Shown here in pieces: positions 27,051 to 35,324 of a stretch of 64,000 nucleotides of DNA. The stretch spans positions 1 through 64,000 of the forward strand of contig CANLRN010000002.1 of the NCBI GenBank assembly GCA_947493495.1. The letters are read 5' to 3'. The notes beneath the pieces were generated by a model. The model was not told the origin of the DNA. It saw only the letters and a list, made by a program, of their open reading frames with translations, and did not search any database. Origin of the DNA: an uncultured Aquimarina sp. Lineage in GTDB: Bacteria; Bacteroidota; Bacteroidia; Flavobacteriales; Flavobacteriaceae. A program made the position numbers and the translations under genes. Numbering within the stretch: position 1 is the first letter of the stretch; every line of letters begins with the position of its first letter.

Positions 27051-27150
27051 CTATTCTTTATTTTTTAAAATAATTCTTACTTCCTCATAATAAATTGGAT
27101 AAAAATCTTGACAATCTACACTAACGTCGAATTTAGGTTTTCTATTACAA
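27051..27150 (-). pseudogene. 3' remnant of a second metallophosphoesterase gene
   Basis: The minus strand encodes NRKPKFDVSVDCQDFYPI then YYEEVRIILKNKE and a stop. The intact phosphoesterase at 27513-28043 ends NRYQSLDVGVDCHDFYPI then SYEEVRNLLNNNL. About two thirds of residues agree, while the upstream catalytic part is missing. This is the leftover of a duplicated or replaced copy. Confidence 0.7.
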
Positions 27151-27224
27151 CCTTTCAAAACTTATAAAGACAATTGTGTTATCCATTATAAATGAGGTGT
27201 ATACATTATATTTTAGCATAACAA

Positions 27225-27262
27225 ACCACTCCTGCCACTCTACAAAGCGGATTAGGAGTGGT
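27225..27262. terminator. hairpin downstream of the HigA-N-like gene
   Basis: ACCACTCC and GGAGTGGT form an 8-bp stem around a 22-base loop, starting nine bases beyond the stop of the minus-strand gene at 27271. The T-rich side lies on the plus strand, so its efficiency for the minus-strand gene is uncertain. Confidence 0.45.
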
Positions 27263-27270
27263 GTTTTATT

Positions 27271-27516
27271 TTATAACTTACCTTTTGAACCAAATACTCG
27301 AGTTCCTTTTAGAGTAATTTTATTTTCCTGGTTAAATAGATTTATAATATCACTGAAGTTTATATCCTTTGCAGGGTATTTACTTTCTTCATATTCCCCA
27401 ACAAGTTTAGCTAATTGCTCTAGTTCTTTTATTTCATCTTCGTTATTTGTATGGAATATTTCGTCCATCCTTTTCATACATTTTATGTACTCTTCTTTTG
27501 TGGTTATATTTTTCAT
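27271..27516 (-). CDS. small protein resembling the HigA antitoxin N-terminus
   Basis: A protein of 81 residues. TKEEYIKCMKRMDEIF followed by EIKELEQLAKLVGEYEESKY matches the N-terminal helical region of HigA-type antitoxins (family pattern ELExLAxLVExYEExxYP). The HTH domain that normally follows is absent: the protein instead ends NLFNQENKITLKGTRVFGSK. It overlaps the end of the metallophosphoesterase gene by four bases (ATGA-type coupling). It could be a truncated antitoxin or a small partner of the phosphoesterase. Confidence 0.55.
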   Translation of the reverse strand: MKNITTKEEYIKCMKRMDEIFHTNNEDEIKELEQLAKLVGEYEESKYPAKDINFSDIINLFNQENKITLKGTRVFGSKGKL

Positions 27517-28043
27517 AAATTATTATTTAATAGGTTTCTAACTTCTTCATACGATATAGGATAAAAGTCATGACAATCTACACCTACATCTAGTGATTGA
27601 TATCTATTGTGACTATTTGAATTTCCATGTGAATGTCCAAAAAGATGATATGCACCACTGTATTTTCCTTTCCAGGTCATTAATGGGTAATGCATCAAAA
27701 CAAGTAGCTTGTTATTGGCTGAATCTGGATGAGGAAGTTTTAATTCGTGATAATCTTTGATCCATTCAAATCTGCTGGCACACTCCTGATTAAAGTGATC
27801 ATGATTCCCTTTTATAAGGTGAATCAATCCGTTTAATCTGTCTATAATAGGAATAAGTTTGTTCGATGATGTTAAACCGATATCCCCTAAATGATATACG
27901 ATATCGTTTCTTTTAATTTTCTCATTCCATCGTTGAATCATAATTTCATTCATTTCTTCAACTGTTTCAAAAGGTCTTTTGGAATGTTTAATAACTCCTT
28001 TGTGTCCGAAGTGATGATCGGAAGTGAAAAATATAGTACTCAT
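27513..28043 (-). CDS. calcineurin-like metallophosphoesterase
   Basis: Two-metal phosphoesterase of 176 residues. All family motifs are present: SDHHFGH (residues 8-14), YHLGDIG, KGNHDHF, VLMHYPL and FGHSHGN. The group of short cytoplasmic phosphoesterases in phages and mobile elements has this form; substrates vary (nucleotides, phosphoprotein). It is coupled to the small HigA-N-like gene downstream and starts five bases after the stop of the membrane-protein gene upstream, so the three probably form one transcript. Confidence 0.88.
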   Translation of the reverse strand: MSTIFFTSDHHFGHKGVIKHSKRPFETVEEMNEIMIQRWNEKIKRNDIVYHLGDIGLTSSNKLIPIIDRLNGLIHLIKGNHDHFNQECASRFEWIKDYHELKLPHPDSANNKLLVLMHYPLMTWKGKYSGAYHLFGHSHGNSNSHNRYQSLDVGVDCHDFYPISYEEVRNLLNNNL

Positions 28044-28048
28044 ATGAA

Positions 28049-28792
28049 TTAAGATTCTGATAGGTTTGATATTGTTTTAGTATTACCATTTAGCTTGTTT
28101 TTAGGGTTGTCTTTACAACCTCCTAAATGATTTCGATAGGTGCTTACTGACTTCTGTAATTGACTACAATAAGGACAGGTAAGTTTTTCGTTGGCTTCTT
28201 CAAGACTACCCATAGTCCTTTGTAGACTTTCTTTAGTCTTAGATAGTTCTCCCTTGGACTTCTCTAGGAATAAACTGGACTCATCCAGTTCCTTTACTAG
28301 GCTTTCATTTTTGTTTTTTAGTTTTTCGTAGTCGATTTGCTGTTGTTCTAGATTATGAATTTGGTTATACTTTTTCACAAATAGGTCTGCGTATAGGTAA
28401 TCAATTAGTCCTAGAAGCAAGCACATAAATACACTGGTTAAATACCAATTGAAAGATTTTATATCTGCAGAGAATACATCAAAAAATAGTAAGGTCATAA
28501 AGAAGCTACAGAAGCCGAAAATTTCTGGAAAGCCAATTTTGTATTTATGCTTTAATAAATTAGAATTAACGCTAGTTAATAATAACGGAAAGGCTACTGC
28601 AATCCCCAACATTATAGAAGCAAAGAGCTTGAGGTTTTCATTCATATACTCAGGCAAAACCCTATAGAATAAAACTCCTGCATCTACAATAAATGCGACA
28701 AGTAATATTAGCATAGGGATTAAGATTGCTTCCAGAGAGTTTAGAAATTTTGCGATCATTTTGTTTGTATTTAGTTTTTCCCTTTTGTTCAA
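28049..28792 (-). CDS. membrane protein with coiled coil and C-terminal zinc-finger-like motif
   Basis: A protein of 247 residues of unknown function. Four hydrophobic segments cover about residues 15-130. They are followed by a long charged coiled coil (IHNLEQQQIDYEKLKNKNES onward, about 145-205). The end holds CPYC...H...C (CxxC, then YRNHLGGC), a C2HC-type zinc-binding pattern. This is the layout of a membrane anchor with a cytoplasmic sensing or binding tail. It is the first gene of the phosphoesterase cluster. Confidence 0.55.
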   Translation of the reverse strand: MNKREKLNTNKMIAKFLNSLEAILIPMLILLVAFIVDAGVLFYRVLPEYMNENLKLFASIMLGIAVAFPLLLTSVNSNLLKHKYKIGFPEIFGFCSFFMTLLFFDVFSADIKSFNWYLTSVFMCLLLGLIDYLYADLFVKKYNQIHNLEQQQIDYEKLKNKNESLVKELDESSLFLEKSKGELSKTKESLQRTMGSLEEANEKLTCPYCSQLQKSVSTYRNHLGGCKDNPKNKLNGNTKTISNLSES

Positions 28793-29047
28793 AGTGCAGT
28801 GTTAGCGTTTTTCGGAAGTATGGAGAAATTCGCTAACTCTGCAACTCTTTTAATTAACTCTTTGGATTCATCGAGGTACGAGTGAATGCAATGGGTTGAT
28901 TGAAAATATTATGCTCTAAATTTTGCTTAACGAAGTGAAACGAGCAAAGATTTCTGGTAAGTGCCTGAATAGGCCTTAACAGGAATTTTGCGAAGTTGAT
29001 CGAGATAAGTAACATTTAGAATCCTATTTTATCCGTGATCAAGAGAA

Positions 29048-29803
29048 CTAGAAAAAACTAAAATCTTTTTCTGTAGTACTATTTCGAACGGTAAATGTCA
29101 AAGGAAATACTTCAACATTGTCAGCTAAAGGTTCTGTGTCAACTATCAAAATGAATGATTTAGACATTTCTACATACCTATTCGTAGGGAAACGTTCACC
29201 TCTGGTTCCATCTTCTTTAGCAAAATATAATTGACCAAAGAATATTTCAGGATTATAATTATACCTTACCTCATATTTATCAATCGAATTTTCTTCCTCG
29301 ATAACTTCAAAGAAAAGTGGTACATCGGAATCAACTGGACTTCCGGGTAAAGGAAGGATGTAAAATTCAAAATCAATTGGATTAATTTCGACCTTTTTAG
29401 TTGTCTCTTTCGAAACTCCATTAGAAGACGTAATCGTAAATTTAACGTCAGATGATCCAGGCTCTTTTACTTTTAACGCTCCTTCAAAATTCAATTCATT
29501 TATTTCGATTATTTCACCAGGTAAATAATCCTTTGATTCATAAAAGAATGTACTTCTAAGACCAGGTAATTCAAATTTCAAGAAGTACGATCCATTGTTT
29601 TCTTCCTGAACATTTGATGATGGTACTATATCAAAATTGAAGTTAATAGGCATTGTGAACTGTACACTAGAATCATCAGGAATTGTTGTGAAATTAAAAT
29701 CGTCATTAGTTTCTTCTGCTATTGCTGTTTCTTCTATGTCGACTTCTAAAGGTTCACAAGAAAAGGCTATCATTAATATTGTTATTAGCATTATATTTTT
29801 CAT
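29048..29803 (-). CDS. lipoprotein, possibly TraQ-like conjugation protein
   Basis: Lipoprotein of 251 residues (MLITILMIAFSCEPLE, lipobox Cys at 16) made of repeated beta-sandwich-like stretches (VQFTMPINFNFDIVP; VKFTITSSNGVSKETTKKVE). The neighbour upstream resembles TraO, and in Bacteroidota conjugation clusters TraQ/DUF3872 lipoproteins of Ig-like fold come just after TraO and TraP. The TraQ link is therefore a positional guess with weak sequence support. Confidence 0.45.
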   Translation of the reverse strand: MKNIMLITILMIAFSCEPLEVDIEETAIAEETNDDFNFTTIPDDSSVQFTMPINFNFDIVPSSNVQEENNGSYFLKFELPGLRSTFFYESKDYLPGEIIEINELNFEGALKVKEPGSSDVKFTITSSNGVSKETTKKVEINPIDFEFYILPLPGSPVDSDVPLFFEVIEEENSIDKYEVRYNYNPEIFFGQLYFAKEDGTRGERFPTNRYVEMSKSFILIVDTEPLADNVEVFPLTFTVRNSTTEKDFSFF

Positions 29804-29814
29804 AATTAATTGTT

Positions 29815-30387
29815 TTAAAAGATTGTGTATTTGATTCCTACTCCAGCAAATATTTTGGATTTACCTATGTCACTATTTACGTGGAAATAGTAACCTCCTT
29901 TTGCAACCAACGAAACGGAATTACTTAGATATATATCAAGATTTACTCCGCCAAATGGTCCATAAACGACTTTGCTTTCATCATTTACTTTTATTCCATT
30001 AGCTAATGTTTCATTTCCTTCATTAACTAACTCATAACCGACAGAAAGACCTGCACCGATTGATAATGTGTAATCAGCATCCAAATTGCTCAGAATTTTA
30101 AGTCCCTTAAAATAACCTGCGTTTAATGTGTAGTAGGAAACTGGTATTTCGAATCCTGATTCTTGTTCTTCTGCAAATCCAGCAAGCGCACTCAATTCAA
30201 AATAGTTCCCATTAGAATTAAAATAATTATGATATTCTATTAAAACTCCGTAACCATCTGTAGAATATCCACTAAGTATACTAATGCTGTGATTTTTATC
30301 TTTTTGATATACTTCAGTTTTATCTTTTTCCTGTGAATAAGTGATAAAGGAAAAGAGAAGTATCACTATATAAATTGCTTTTCTCAT
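29815..30387 (-). CDS. TraO-like outer-membrane beta-barrel protein
   Basis: A protein of 190 residues with a signal peptide (YIVILLFSFITYSQ) followed by alternating beta strands: HSISILSGYSTDGYGVLIEY, YTLSIGAGLSVGYELV, VSLVAKGGYYFHVNSDIG and a terminal Phe (GIKYTIF) like outer-membrane barrels. Size, profile and company with a coupling protein and mobilisation genes fit the conjugal-transfer TraO family of Bacteroidota. No TraA-TraN genes are nearby, so it is an orphan of a transfer apparatus. It starts 11 bases upstream of the following lipoprotein gene. Confidence 0.6.
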   Translation of the reverse strand: MRKAIYIVILLFSFITYSQEKDKTEVYQKDKNHSISILSGYSTDGYGVLIEYHNYFNSNGNYFELSALAGFAEEQESGFEIPVSYYTLNAGYFKGLKILSNLDADYTLSIGAGLSVGYELVNEGNETLANGIKVNDESKVVYGPFGGVNLDIYLSNSVSLVAKGGYYFHVNSDIGKSKIFAGVGIKYTIF

Positions 30388-30426
30388 TTTAAATTTATTT
30401 ATTGTTTATACTATTTTTGTCAAAGG

Positions 30427-30507
30427 TTGTATCCTAGATCCATTTGATACAACACAATAAGATCCTGTGTAGGCATCCTATCTGATAGGTTGCCTACGCT
30501 TTTTTTT
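30427..30507 (+). terminator. tandem hairpins, second one followed by a T run on the plus strand
   Basis: TTGTATC...GATACAA (30427-30452) is followed by GTAGGCA...TGCCTAC (30469-30497) with an inner CCTAT/ATAGG arm and then eight T. All genes here run on the minus strand, so the terminator points against them. It could stop antisense transcripts into the coupling-protein gene or be an RNA element. Confidence 0.5.
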
Positions 30508-30532
30508 GAGCGTTATGTCATTGGCTAATATT

Positions 30533-32242
30533 TTAGGTAAGTACTATGTCAAAATCTTCTGAACCAACGACCCTATCTGTATCGATGTCCTTTATAGTCT
30601 TAATTTCGTTGTAGATTTTTTTGAAAACTTCATCAGGAAGTATCAATTGTTCTTTTTGTTCAAATTCTTTTCTTGCATCTGGCACTTGTTTAAGTTGTAC
30701 ACCAATCAATTCTTTCATGTTACCTTCTGCAATAGTTCCATAAAATTTTCCAGCGGATAAATTAATAATTTCAGAAACCTTTACTCGTTCCCTTTGCTGT
30801 ATTGATTGTGAAACGGAATTACTATTGCTTTGAGAAAAATTATCACTTAAAAAACCACCTGAACTGGCACCTGAACTTGTAGAACTGGAATTATAAGTTA
30901 CATCGTGCTTCCCGAACAATTTTACAATCATATCCGCTGTTTTTTCATTAACTGTTCGTCCATAAAACTGATTCCCTAAGTTGCTAATCATTACCTGAGC
31001 TTTATCTGCTCCATATTTATCTACCATTTGACTATAATCTTGTAAGCCAAATACTGTAGCAACTTTATTACTTCTAGCTGTAGCTGGTATTTGTTCGAAA
31101 TCTGGAATAAATAAAGTAGGAGCTTCGTCTAAAAGAATTGCACTTCTATGTTTATTTGGTTGGTTCATCTGACGAACACAAACACCTATAATTAATGAAA
31201 TAACAGGAGCATATGTATTCGATAATGTACTATCATTTCCTATAGCTAGAAATGTTGGGTTTTCTTTGTTGTTTAGATCAAGATTTATTTCATCATCAGA
31301 TAATAGATAGAAAATTTCTGGGATATTCAGTTGTGCTAAAGCATTTTTAATTGTTCCAACAACTCCTGCAATTTGTTTTTCTGCCTTCATTTCGTGTGCT
31401 TCTTTTAAGCTGGATATCATTCCTGCAGTTTCAATATCTGCGCTTAGCATACTGATCAATTGAACAGAAGGGAAAAAAAGAATCATTGCAATCAGGTGGG
31501 GTAACGTGCATAGTTGTGGGTGATTGTTGCGTAAATACCATATAGCACCAGCAATTACCGAAATAGAGCTTCTTGTCCAATAATCTTTCTTTTTTATGCT
31601 TTCTGGTAGCAGGTTATTTACGAGTATAGTTGCCATCTCAAAAGCAATAGCTTGTTTTGTAAGATACTTAGGGGAAAGAGGGTTGACTTTTACAGAATTT
31701 ACTGTGTCTTTAAAGTTTAAGAATTTGAATTTAACAGCATTATTTGAACTATGGAAAGAGTGAGCAAATTCTGATAATTCAGGAGATTTGAAATCGTAGA
31801 GGATACCCGCAAAATCATTCTCAATGAATTGCTTGATGATTGGATAAAATAAGGATCTAGATTTACCAGAACCTGCTCCACCCTGAATTAGAGTGCCTCG
31901 GTATGGGTTGGCTATTTCAATTGTTCCTTGATCACCTTCAAGATATAAACTATTAGGATTATCTTTTATAAATTCAGGCTCTTTACGTTGTTTTACATTT
32001 CTGTTTTTAAAATATTTGTAGCCTTTTGTAATATATATTATCATAAAAACTAACCCTATAATGACTAAAGCAGGAGCAAACATAAAAATGAGAGCCAAAA
32101 AGATAACACCGGTCAATAGGATGCTATGTATGATCCCCAATCCGTTTCGTAACCAAAGGTATATTTGTACAATAGATGCTAACGTTAATATCAAACCGAT
32201 AACTTCGGCTGATGAATTTGTTTTTAAAAATAGAAGTATCAT
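30533..32242 (-). CDS. VirD4/TraG-type conjugative coupling protein
   Basis: Type IV coupling ATPase of 569 residues that hands relaxase-bound DNA to a transfer channel. Two to three membrane segments cover residues 10-72. Walker A is LIQGGAGSGKSRSLFYP (about 118-134) and Walker B SAILLDEAPTLFIPDF (about 365-380), followed by ATVFGLQDYSQMVDKYG, typical of the TraM-recognition/VirD4 C-terminal part. A Ser-rich tract (SSSTSSGASSGGF) lies near 450. It is 24 bases downstream of the relaxase gene. The rest of a type IV secretion system is absent from the element. Confidence 0.88.
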   Translation of the reverse strand: MILLFLKTNSSAEVIGLILTLASIVQIYLWLRNGLGIIHSILLTGVIFLALIFMFAPALVIIGLVFMIIYITKGYKYFKNRNVKQRKEPEFIKDNPNSLYLEGDQGTIEIANPYRGTLIQGGAGSGKSRSLFYPIIKQFIENDFAGILYDFKSPELSEFAHSFHSSNNAVKFKFLNFKDTVNSVKVNPLSPKYLTKQAIAFEMATILVNNLLPESIKKKDYWTRSSISVIAGAIWYLRNNHPQLCTLPHLIAMILFFPSVQLISMLSADIETAGMISSLKEAHEMKAEKQIAGVVGTIKNALAQLNIPEIFYLLSDDEINLDLNNKENPTFLAIGNDSTLSNTYAPVISLIIGVCVRQMNQPNKHRSAILLDEAPTLFIPDFEQIPATARSNKVATVFGLQDYSQMVDKYGADKAQVMISNLGNQFYGRTVNEKTADMIVKLFGKHDVTYNSSSTSSGASSGGFLSDNFSQSNSNSVSQSIQQRERVKVSEIINLSAGKFYGTIAEGNMKELIGVQLKQVPDARKEFEQKEQLILPDEVFKKIYNEIKTIKDIDTDRVVGSEDFDIVLT

Positions 32243-32266
32243 AATTTCTTTGTTTTAAGTTTAATT

Positions 32267-33220
32267 TTAAATGCTTAATTCGTTCTCCTTTTCTTTTTTC
32301 AGAATGGGCTGGATTTCTTGTGAGATTTTTTTGTGTTCTTTTGAATATGAGTTTCTAGAATCATATTGATTAATAAGTTCTTTCTGTAATTGTTGTTTTC
32401 GATTATAGTCTGATGTAAGTTTTATTTCTGTAGCTTTAATAGGATCCTTGTCAGCTTCTATTCTGTACTCGACTTTTTCGCTTGGATCTCTTTGATAGTT
32501 GAAATTTTTATCAAATACAGTTTCTGCTTTTATGTTGAATAAGTTTCTATCAAATCCACGTTTTACAGATTCACCATTCAGTTTACTTTTAGTACTATTC
32601 TTTTCATTTGCCAGAGGTGATAATTTAAATCGTTGTTCCTTATCTTTTCTACTTACTATGATGTGAATATGTGTTTGAAGACCTTCCTTTTTCTGACCGC
32701 TTTTAACTTGATTATTTTTCACTTCTGGATCAATTCCTTTATAAAATCGTTGATGTTCTATTTTTGCAAAATATCTCAATTGGTTTCCTGATTGTAAATC
32801 CTTTCTGCCAAAATGAGAAGCGTATTCATTCATCGATTTTCGGGTGTAATCCACAAGCATTTTTTCATAAGCAATTCGTTCTTTTCTATTTAGATCATTG
32901 ATGCTGTTAACCTCTCTGTTAGTAATATTTTTAAGTAAATGTTTTTGTTCCTGAGTACTTGGGGAAATTGTTAAGGCATAAAATTTGGCATCTTCTCTTC
33001 CAAGAGATTTTTTATTAGTGTCAATTCGCTGAACAACTTCATTCTTAAATATTCCAGTACTATTGTGATCAAAAAAACCAGTTCTGGGCTCTGGTAATTC
33101 TCCTTTTTCGAAAGCTTCATTTTCGTTGGAGACATCTTCTTTTTCAAGATAGGATGCCAATGCATTTGCACTACCTTTATTTCCATTAGCTTTTTCAGAT
33201 GTTTGAATTTTGATATACAT
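32267..33220 (-). CDS. BtgB-like relaxase/mobilisation protein (DUF5712 type)
   Basis: Relaxase-like protein of 317 residues from MYIKIQTSEKANGNKGSANA (33220); an earlier ATG would add nine residues that do not fit the family. The catalytic HxH motif is visible in THIHIIVSRKDK near residue 195. The N-terminal MYIKI...NKGS...YLEKE is typical of the Bacteroides BtgB/DUF5712 mobilisation family. Such proteins nick at oriT. No clear tyrosine can be assigned by eye. It follows the BtgA-like gene after four bases, a btgA-btgB order. Confidence 0.82.
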   Translation of the reverse strand: MYIKIQTSEKANGNKGSANALASYLEKEDVSNENEAFEKGELPEPRTGFFDHNSTGIFKNEVVQRIDTNKKSLGREDAKFYALTISPSTQEQKHLLKNITNREVNSINDLNRKERIAYEKMLVDYTRKSMNEYASHFGRKDLQSGNQLRYFAKIEHQRFYKGIDPEVKNNQVKSGQKKEGLQTHIHIIVSRKDKEQRFKLSPLANEKNSTKSKLNGESVKRGFDRNLFNIKAETVFDKNFNYQRDPSEKVEYRIEADKDPIKATEIKLTSDYNRKQQLQKELINQYDSRNSYSKEHKKISQEIQPILKKEKENELSI

Positions 33221-33224
33221 TTTT

Positions 33225-33572
33225 TTATTTTTTGAGCTTATCCACAATCGCTTGAGCGAGTTCCATCATAAATTTTTTGCTTACAGTTTCTTCTTCTAAA
33301 TAATTCATAAATCGATCAATCAATAAGTCTTGTTTTTTAATCAGAGGGTTTAGTTTTTCTTTCTCCTGAGTTCTTATAAAAGAGATCAATTGATTCTTTA
33401 ATTTTTTAACTTCTGATGTGACATCGGAAGGATCATTTGGGTCAATCCCAGTCTTAATAAAATATTCGCACATAGCCGCTGTAAGCTCTGTTTTAGATGC
33501 TTTGTATTTATTGCAAAGCCTGTCTAGTTCATCAAAAGTTTCATTGTATATTCTTATTGTTTTATATAACAT
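33225..33572 (-). CDS. BtgA/BfmA-like mobilisation accessory protein
   Basis: Small DNA-binding accessory protein of 115 residues (130 if the ATG at 33617 is used). I start at MLYKTIRIYNETFDELDR because family members begin near KTIRI and the upstream 15 residues look non-coding. YNETFDELDRLCNKYKASKTELTAAMCEYF is a ribbon-helix-helix-like region that in BtgA binds oriT DNA. It is followed by a charged helical tail. It lies directly upstream of the BtgB-like relaxase and downstream of the GC-rich oriT candidate. Confidence 0.75.
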   Translation of the reverse strand: MLYKTIRIYNETFDELDRLCNKYKASKTELTAAMCEYFIKTGIDPNDPSDVTSEVKKLKNQLISFIRTQEKEKLNPLIKKQDLLIDRFMNYLEEETVSKKFMMELAQAIVDKLKK

Positions 33573-33639
33573 TATGCATTGGTTTAAGCATTCATTATCA
33601 AGTCTTATGTGGTACATTTTTCTATTTGCATAAAAAAGT

Positions 33640-33755
33640 GCATAATCAATTCTTGAATCAAAATAGTGTAACTACCTGAAAATTATTAAGTTATCAACCC
33701 CGAAGGGCGAGGTGGATCGGGCTCTGCCCGAGTCCGCCTCGCTACGTAATACGAA
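33640..33755. other. candidate oriT region with GC-rich hairpin
   Basis: The 140-base gap between the DnaC-like gene and the btgA-like gene contains a hairpin at 33707-33742 (GCGAGGTGGATCGGGC ... GCCCGAGTCCGCCTCGC, imperfect) in otherwise AT-rich DNA. Mobilisable Bacteroides elements have oriT directly upstream of btgA. A nick site cannot be placed by eye. A plain terminator or insertion debris is the alternative. Confidence 0.5.
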
Positions 33756-33757
33756 CA

Positions 33758-34570
33758 TCATCGTTGTGTGTTTCCGTACATGGGAAGTATGTTGAACATT
33801 CCATAGATTCGATCTTCAATTCGCCTGTGATTTTCTGGAGAACCTTTGTCATATTTTTCCACTAACTTAGGAACCGTAAGATTAGTAGAGCAAAATGTTT
33901 TTGTTCTGAATTCTTTAAAACGATTGTACCTGATCTCTAAAATTTCTTTCATTATTTCTTTTTTAATTCCGAAATCATTGACCAGATTTTCACTTCCTAA
34001 ATCATCAAAGTAAACTTTACCTTTAGTGTAATTTTCCATCACATTAAAATGACCTTGGTTACCTTGATTGTAGCTTTGTTTATTTTCTTTTGCGAATTGT
34101 GAGGTGATCTCAAGACAGGAAACTTTACTAAACCACAGCTGCGGAATATTATGCTTTCTCCCGATCTGTTGGATTATGTCAAAAATTGAAGATTTTCCCG
34201 TTCCACAGTTTCCTATGATTAAAAGACCTTTGTCTAAATTTCCGTTCTGAACTACTTCTTCGAAGGAAGAGTCATTTGCGAAGTATCTGCAGATAATGTC
34301 TAGCATCAATCTATTTTCTTCGTCTACCTCGAATTTTTTTCTTTCTCTGGCAAAATATATTTTAGCAGTCTCATAAAATTCCTTTTTCATCCAGTCCAAA
34401 GGGATTATAATGTTTTTCAATTGACGTGGCTCTTTTTTTTCATGTAGCTCTTTGAAATATTGAATTGTTTTTGCGTTTTCTTTTTTTTCTCGCGCAACTC
34501 TTTTTTTTCTTTCTTCGGGAGTTTCTAAACCCATCTGAACCTTAACTCTATTTCCTAATGAATTTTTCAT
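33758..34570 (-). CDS. DnaC/IstB-like ATP-binding protein
   Basis: AAA+ ATPase of 270 residues. Walker A is GNCGTGKSSIFDII (about residues 117-130), Walker B KVYFDDLGSEN (about 185-195), and a sensor STNL follows in FCSTNLTVPKLVEKYD. This is the DnaC/IstB helicase-loader type; here it may help replicate the excised element. Its start overlaps the end of the winged-helix gene by four bases (ATGA), so the two are coupled. Confidence 0.82.
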   Translation of the reverse strand: MKNSLGNRVKVQMGLETPEERKKRVAREKKENAKTIQYFKELHEKKEPRQLKNIIIPLDWMKKEFYETAKIYFARERKKFEVDEENRLMLDIICRYFANDSSFEEVVQNGNLDKGLLIIGNCGTGKSSIFDIIQQIGRKHNIPQLWFSKVSCLEITSQFAKENKQSYNQGNQGHFNVMENYTKGKVYFDDLGSENLVNDFGIKKEIMKEILEIRYNRFKEFRTKTFCSTNLTVPKLVEKYDKGSPENHRRIEDRIYGMFNILPMYGNTQR

Positions 34571-35010
34571 TTCTTTCTGGGATTTGCGTTTATTTTTTTT
34601 GACTTTTCTCTTTTATTAAAAGATGTATTATTACTATGTATTATTATGTTGTCACTTTTTACACTTCGCGGATCCTGTATCTGCGAAGTGCGGATTGCCA
34701 GATTCTGGGAGTGCGCAATAGCAGTTTTCAGGTAGTGCGAAACATTCAGGTATCGAATAGAACCATTTTGCGTTCTCACTATCTTTCTGGTGATCATGTT
34801 TTTATTTACAAGGGTTTTTATGATATCTGAAACTCTGCTTTCGGATAAACTAAAGAAGTCGGAGAAGTATTTGTTTCCAGCATAGCATCCCCCCTTAACA
34901 TGATCTTCAAGACTGTCAATTTCTACTATGAATATTTTTTCCTGGAGAGATAATTCTTTGCTAAGCCAGATTTCTTTAGGTATCCATATTCCTTTGAATG
35001 CCCTATTCAT
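34567..35010 (-). CDS. winged-helix replication/regulation protein
   Basis: A protein of 147 residues. FKGIWIPKEIWLSKELSLQEKIFIVEI and YFSDFFSLSESRVSDIIKTLVNKNMITRK form a winged helix-turn-helix like that of plasmid Rep and DnaD-type proteins. The tail is low-complexity and basic (NKREKSKKINANPRKK). Located between an excisionase-like HTH gene and a DnaC-like loader and overlapping both, it probably acts in replication of the excised element or in control of it. Confidence 0.65.
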   Translation of the reverse strand: MNRAFKGIWIPKEIWLSKELSLQEKIFIVEIDSLEDHVKGGCYAGNKYFSDFFSLSESRVSDIIKTLVNKNMITRKIVRTQNGSIRYLNVSHYLKTAIAHSQNLAIRTSQIQDPRSVKSDNIIIHSNNTSFNKREKSKKINANPRKK

Positions 35011-35297
35011 TATCTTCTCTTTTTGTCACCTATGTATTTAGCAGCTTCATTCTCAATTTCTTGATTTGATTTTCTGCCATTCTGTAGTAACCATTGATCA
35101 AGCTTTTCTTTTTCAAAGAAGATGACCTTTCCATTTGGTTTGCTATTTGGGATTTTTTGAGAACCAGTGAGCTTGTACATGTAGCTTCTTGAGATACCTG
35201 TATAATCGCAAGCTTCATCAAAAGTGAGTACCTTTTTTGATCCTAGAAGTAGTTTTTCTATACGTTCTAGGCGTTCATCTAAATTTATATTGTCCAT
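35010..35297 (-). CDS. excisionase-like HTH_17 protein
   Basis: A 95-residue protein with an HTH_17/MerR-type domain: VLTFDEACDYTGISRSYMYK, IPNSKPNGKVIFFEKEKLDQWL. This form is standard for excisionase-type (Xis-like) proteins next to Bacteroidota tyrosine integrases. It overlaps the winged-helix gene by one base and is preceded by a 20-bp palindrome (35325-35344) and a TACTTTTG -7 element, so it is probably the first gene of the maintenance transcript. Confidence 0.82.
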   Translation of the reverse strand: MDNINLDERLERIEKLLLGSKKVLTFDEACDYTGISRSYMYKLTGSQKIPNSKPNGKVIFFEKEKLDQWLLQNGRKSNQEIENEAAKYIGDKKRR

Positions 35298-35324
35298 TAT
35301 CTGATGTATTAAGAATTAGAAATG

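Noticed and set aside
27176..27541. Plus-strand 121-codon frame across the HigA-N-like gene
   Set aside because: Runs through a hairpin and opposite two coupled minus-strand genes; composition typical of antisense AT-rich DNA.
28920..28960. Dyad TTTGCT...AGCAAA in the gap upstream of the membrane-protein gene
   Set aside because: Only six paired bases and a long loop, no T run; too weak to call a terminator or operator.
33707..33742. CRISPR-like or phage origin repeat at the GC-rich hairpin
   Set aside because: A single inverted repeat without periodic direct copies; oriT or terminator fits better. No CRISPR array is seen anywhere in the window.
34636..34830. Plus-strand frame opposite the winged-helix gene
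   Set aside because: Short, no motif, and overlaps the well-supported minus-strand gene.
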